Below, piece by piece: positions 56,352-64,000 of a DNA stretch of 64,000 bases. Every line of letters begins with the position of its first letter. Within the stretch, counting starts at the first letter, position 1. The position numbers were made by a program, and so were the translations under genes. The notes beneath the pieces are model-generated. The model was not told the origin of the DNA, did no database searches, and saw only the letters and a list, made by a program, of their open reading frames with translations. Source of the DNA: Sacculina carcini (taxonomy: Eukaryota > Arthropoda > Thecostraca > Sacculinidae); the NCBI GenBank assembly GCA_916048095.2, contig OU696586.1, positions 5,406,249-5,470,248 on the forward strand. The letters run 5' to 3'.

Positions 56352-56588
56352 ATGACAGAACTGGATTTATTGGATGTTTCAGCGGTATTGAAAACAATGA
56401 GGCTTTGGCTCGTTAAGAAGTGCGGAACCAAGGAAAAATATTACTCACCTCTATATTACGTTCAAGACTATTATAAAAATTACGTTATTACAGATAACTT
56501 TACGATATTATATAGACTAATAGACTATTTACACGTTACGCTATTAAATATTACAATTAAAATAGTGCTTTACGTATTATACTTATAG
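56352..56588 (+). CDS. Small hypothetical open frame, weakly SAP-like
   Basis: 78 residues starting MTELDLLDVSAVLKTMRLWL then VKKCGTKEKYYSPLYYVQ. The first 30 residues loosely resemble a SAP motif (LxVxxLKxWLxxxG). The tail is AT-driven Ile/Tyr/Leu. The start is missing in copy A. It could be a relic of the N-terminus of a larger element protein. Low support. Confidence 0.25.
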   Translation: MTELDLLDVSAVLKTMRLWLVKKCGTKEKYYSPLYYVQDYYKNYVITDNFTILYRLIDYLHVTLLNITIKIVLYVLYL

Positions 56589-57127
56589 TACTAAATAGTA
56601 CTTTACTTACGTTACGTTATTATAAGAGTAATTTATTATCAGTAATATGTTGTTACTGCATTATGTTACTGTGGTGTGATCGTGTGTAGTGAATGAGAGA
56701 GTGTGTGTGAAAAATTTTGGGTGCGTGAACGTGTTAGTTTGTCTATGTGTGATCGTGTATAGTTGAATTGTATATTGAGTGCGAGAGTATATGAGCAAGT
56801 GTGTGTAGTTGTTTCGGCAATGTTTATTGGCATTTGTTTATTGGCAATGTACATATAATTTATACTTTTAAATATTTATTTTTATATATAGTATATAAAT
56901 AGCTGTTGTTGTATATAGTTGATGTATGAATGTATATTTAGTATACTATGGTGATTGAGGATTTCTGAAAACTTAATGATCATATCAGATTTGCTTAGTC
57001 AATGATTGAATTCATGATTAACACTTAAATAATACAATTATGTTTGTGACAAACTAATCATATTTTTATGGTTGGATAAATATATATTTAACCATTTCTT
57101 GTTGAAGACAAAATCAGGCAACATAAC

Positions 57128-57279
57128 AAGGGCGGATAAGCTATCTGATAGCCAACGGCCATCTAGCATGTTCCAGTTTGCAAACGTGTTTTCATTTTTC
57201 GATTTGTGCCTACTCCCTGCTCGCTGTGATGTTCCTGTCAGTTGTGTCTTTTTCGCGCCTGTGTATAAATATGTGCGCT
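57128..57279 (+). mobile_element. SINE-like insertion specific to copy B
   Basis: About 150 bp, absent from the matching site in copy A (near 38318). Near-identical to the reverse complement of 50013-50167, with only a handful of differences by eye. Possible short target duplication taac. Confidence 0.75.
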
Positions 57280-57662
57280 AACTAAAACTGTTGTAGATAA
57301 AACATGGTCGCACTGTGTCAAACATGGTCACACAAATATGACCGATTATTAGCATATTTTTTCTTTTATTTTGCATGCTCAAGCAAATAGGAAGCATCTA
57401 CAAATTGAACAGATTCAAGCTGAACTTATGAAAGCCATACATACACACATACACACACACACATACACACAAGCATATGCACACACACACGCACGAACAG
57501 ATATTTACAAAAGCTCAGAATTATTTACATTTCAATGCCCGCAATTCTTCAGTTTTGAACACGTTTTTGCATGAGTGTGTGTATGTGTTTGTGTATGTAT
57601 GTGCGTATGTGTGTGTGTGTGTGTTTGTATGTGAGGTGAGTGCATGAGACTGTAGAGTATGT

Positions 57663-59704
57663 CTATTTGTGGCTGTATCCCAGCACGCCGTACGGCTGAT
57701 AATGATGGCGGTACAGGTAGGGGGTGGAGTAACTGTACGAGAAACTGGGCACGGGCGCCACCGCCGGCGCACCGTACACGACGGCCGGCGCGTGGGCCAC
57801 CGGCTGCACGAGCTTGTGAGTCAACGCATGCGCCTTCGTGTCGGCCGGGGTCTTACCGTCGACCGACTCCACCTTGTAGTGCACGGCTGAGTGGGGACGG
57901 CCGTGTCCGACGCCGTACGGATAACCATATCCGGCATATCCGTGACCGTATCCGGCGTATCCGTGGCCGTATCCGGCGTATCCGTGGCCGTATCCGGCAT
58001 ATCCGTGGCCGTATCCGGCGTATCCGTGGCCGTATCCGGCATATCCGTGACCGTATCCATAATCGGGTGCGGCGGCGGCGGCTGCTGCTGCTTTGTTGTA
58101 GAGGTAGGCATGCTGGGCCTTGGCTGCCTTCACTGCCGGCGTGTCCTCGACGGGCTTGGGGACGCTGCGGCGACGACGATGGTAGTACTTGGCATGGCTG
58201 GCGTCGGCGTCGGTGTCAGGTGCAGCGTCGGCGGCGGCGGCGGCCTCCTCGTACAAATGCTCAAACTCCTCGCGCGCGGCCTTCACCTCGGCCGTCTCTT
58301 GCACCGGCTCGGGGGCCGCAGCCTGCTCGGTTTTGTCGGCAGCGGCTGCCACAGGCAGGTTGGTGGCGGCCACGCGGAATCCGCCGGCGTCGGCCACGTA
58401 GTTGACCGTCTGTGTCTTGCCGTTGGAGTCGATGTAGCTGTACGAGCCGACTGTGGCTCCGTGAGGGTTGCGAGTCTCCGTCTTGCTGCTCTGACCGTCC
58501 GTGTAGCCGTAGCTGTACCCTCCGAGCACGTCTTGCGAGTGATACTGTGATGCGGCCGGGCCGTAGGCGTGTGGGAGTGCCGGGGCGTATGCGTGGGCTA
58601 CAGCCGGCTTATAGGAGTGAGGTACAACGGCAGGGTACTTGTGATTGACCACTGAGTAGGCAGGGGACACTGGTGCGTGGTTGTAAGAGTACGGGCTGTA
58701 AGGGTGGCCCAGGTAGCCGTAAGACTGGGCACCGTAGCCGTGGAAAGAGCCGGCCCACGGCACGCCCGCATAGGCCGCGATGTACGGGCCTATATGAGCG
58801 GCCGAGACTGCCAGCAATGCTGAAATAACAACCTGCACACACACACACACATACACACACATATTTACACATACTCAAATATACATACACAAACACACAC
58901 ACATATCCACATATTTCTCAATGCTCAAAATCTAATAGGAATCACAGTTTTGGCCTACAAAACGCAGGATTAAAAAGGACATCCAAAAATATAGTTTCCC
59001 AAATAGAGTAGTAGATAGATGGAATAGGTTGCGACGTAGTACGACCAGCCAACGACACAACTGTTTAAGAGAACATATGACAGCTGGAAGGCGGGAGTCA
59101 CGAGCCTCTGACTCATTCCTGCGAAGACAACTAGTAAGAACAACTAGTAAGAACATACACGTGATTGAACACGTGCTAAGTAGTTTCTCGTGTGATTTTT
59201 AACTGTTTTAGGGATGTTTTCGAGAAAAATCATGTCGTGTTTCGGAAAGTTACTCATATATGGTTTGATATTGTATTTATTTTCATCAGCCGCTCAAATG
59301 ATAGCATTGCTCGAGCGTGCGTGTGAGACTTAATAGAAATACAGGGTGGATACGCATGCAGGGTGGACGCAAAACTATTTAGTAAAGTCTTCCTCCTAAC
59401 TGATTGATTAAGAACAAAATAGGATGAAATACTAAACATATTTATATTTTATTTCTGAATGCTCAGTAAAATATGATATTTGCTTACTCGTGTGGGCACT
59501 TATCAAAGTTTTAATTATATCTTTCTGTGAGATTTAACTGTTATTGGCTAGTCAAATATCCCCGGGTACAACATACAACAGTCTGATCTGACCGTCGTAC
59601 TGGCCAGTGAAATATCACTTCTAATAATAACAGCTGCACCAGAGACAGCGTTAATCGACAGAAAGCAAATGCTTCAGCGAGCGAGCACTCACCAGGACTT
59701 TCAT
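57663..59704 (-). CDS. Rebers-Riddiford cuticle protein, copy B
   Basis: Exons 59704-59693 (MKVL) and 58832-57663, 393 residues, same architecture as copy A: signal peptide, RR chitin-binding domain (GGYSYGYTDGQ to TNLPV), HRRRRSV basic site, GYAGYGH array, Tyr-rich tail. Differences from A by eye: HIGPYI for HVGPYT, V for L in YSVVNHK, two Ala changes around DKTEQAAAPEP, K for Q before the Ala run, one repeat unit, and S for P in KVESVDG. None touches the core aromatic residues of the RR domain, so both genes look functional. The promoter is conserved. Confidence 0.9.
57930..58056 (-). repeat. 21-bp coding repeat in cuticle gene B
   Basis: Same unit and number as in copy A, encoding GYAGYGH. 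Confidence 0.85.
58935..59165 (+). mobile_element. CR1-like LINE 3' tail in the intron of cuticle gene B
   Basis: Counterpart of 39995-40225 with a few small indels, so this insertion predates the duplication. Confidence 0.7.
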
Positions 59705-59723
59705 GATGAACTCTCTGGTGTTG

Positions 59724-59759
59724 ACTGTGCTGAACAACACGCGCCAAACTTCTTAAATA
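59724..59759 (-). promoter_or_regulatory. TATA box and initiator of cuticle gene B
   Basis: Minus-strand TATTTAA at 59759-59753 and TCAGC about 28-29 bases on, as in copy A. The flank differs at a single base. Confidence 0.65.
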
Positions 59760-60551
59760 CCCCTCACATACCTGCGCGTGTGTACTCGGTGTGTGTGTAT
59801 GTTTGTGTGGGTGTGTGTGTGTGTCTGCCCTGAGGGTATGACCACACCCAGACGCACATCTCGGCGGATGAGATCTCTTTTCTTGCCAGACTTTTGTTGT
59901 CTGTGGCGCAGGGTTTGTTTGGTTTACCAACCAAAACATGGTTTAAACCAAGTGTTTTTTTTATAAAAAAGCATTTTTTTTTGAAATTTTTTTTTTGACA
60001 GAAATGATTTTTCTTATATAGGAATGATCAAATATTTTCAGAATTAGTAAATGAGTTCATTAATACAGTATTAAATCTTCATAAATATTACTGTTTGGCA
60101 TGATTTTATGGGTTTGCACGATCTGGGAAACATTTTTATTAACATTTTTGTTTTTTGCTGGGGAAACATTGTAGTTGGTATTTATTAGAAATCCTAAATA
60201 TTTACGACAAAACATTTGAGTTTCTATGAAAAAAACCATTTTTAGAAACCTCTGAGATAAAAAACTGTGTCTAATCTGAAAACAAACATGAATTAACCTC
60301 CATTGACAAAACGATTTTTAGTCACTAGGTTTTCATGAATAAGACCACTGGGTATTTGGATTTGGACTTTGCAAACATATGTGGGTGTTTAAAATCGGCT
60401 GCTTTCGCAATTGGAAGCGGTTTAAGCGGCTTTGCCTATAGATGCTACAAGGTGAAATTCAAGATCCTGTGTGTACATTTTTATGATTTTATTTTTATAT
60501 TTTTTAACTCACATAAAAGTAACTCACATACAAGTTGTAAATTAAAGCATA

Positions 60552-60740
60552 CAGAGCCGTAAAGAGGTGTTATGGGGCTCCTCCAAAGGAAAATTGATGA
60601 TACAATTATGAACACCATGTACAAAAAAACTAGTGACGATTTTAGCCACACGTTCACTCTGGGAGCCCTTCCCCCTTCCTTCTAAATGTGCCCCTGAACA
60701 TCGTAGGGCCCACGGCCGAGGGGCTGTCGATACGGCTCTA
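60552..60740. mobile_element. hAT-like MITE (copy B)
   Basis: Same ends, interior and 8-bp flanks as 41616-41804. Inherited through the duplication. Confidence 0.7.
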
Positions 60741-61003
60741 AAAGCAAATAAGCATGCTATAATTCTCAATTCAATTTTCAAACCTGAATGCGATGAAACT
60801 GCAGAACGATTCGGCAATATACTGTAACTAACTACACTACCACAGCTTTAGGTTTGCCACAACTTTGTTCATTCAAGACCGTGCATATACATATATTTGA
60901 TGATCCACGAAAGGGGCAGTTTGCGAGTTCAATGAACCCCACATGCATGTCATATGCTTGTACAATGCGCACATACATACATACAAGCACACACGCATAT
61001 ATA

Positions 61004-61166
<163 letters not shown>

Positions 61167-61169
61167 TAT

Positions 61170-64000
<2,831 letters not shown>

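Overview
The window is arthropod nuclear DNA. It carries two tandem copies of a secreted Rebers-Riddiford (chitin-binding 4) cuticle protein gene, spliced animal genes (a neurochondrin homologue, a MYND/MSS51-like protein, a METTL24-like methyltransferase), a degenerate (CCTAA)n tract matching the arthropod TTAGG telomere repeat, and dense LINE, LTR and MITE insertions with very long CA/TG arrays. The subphylum cannot be fixed from sequence alone; crustacean or chelicerate both fit.

Layout. 1-6.2 kb: the 3' six coding exons of a neurochondrin (NCDN) homologue (+), with a 26-copy 29-bp minisatellite and a tRNA-derived SINE in its introns. 6.4-10.6 kb: an unidentified multi-exon gene (-), tail-to-tail with NCDN. 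10.6-14.9 kb: intergenic, with a 15-bp satellite, a pogo/mariner-like MITE and a hAT-like MITE. 14.9-16.1 kb: a two-exon METTL24-like membrane-anchored gene (+) between two inverted copies of that hAT-like MITE. 16.6-21.2 kb: a foldback-type element with inverted arms of about 0.75 kb. 22.0-23.2 kb: an intronless mitochondrial 3-ketoacyl-CoA thiolase (ACAA2, +), convergent with a three-exon coiled-coil nuclear-type gene (-, 24.0-27.3 kb). 28.7-30.4 kb: a MYND-finger/MSS51-like protein (-).

30.4-64 kb is transposon rich. An L2/CR1-like LINE (-) is split inside its reverse transcriptase by a young, whole-looking LTR retrotransposon (31.6-36.4 kb). A segmental duplication follows: copy A (37.3-49.9 kb) and copy B (56.2-63.6 kb), each with one cuticle gene, a CR1-like LINE tail, a hAT-like MITE and a frameshifted LINE. 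Copy A alone holds a second young LTR retrotransposon (44.4-49.8 kb), and copy B preserves its empty site. Copy B alone holds a short SINE-like insertion. Between the copies lie a CR1-like LINE fragment (+), a nearly full L2-like LINE (-) with a PHD-finger ORF1 and a nested solo LTR, and MITE debris.

Host genes have GC-rich exons and AT- or CA-rich introns. Most 3' splice sites follow TG-rich rather than purely pyrimidine tracts. The neighbouring genes share no visible pathway; ACAA2 (fatty-acid beta-oxidation) and the MSS51-like protein may both act at mitochondria, but the proximity looks incidental.
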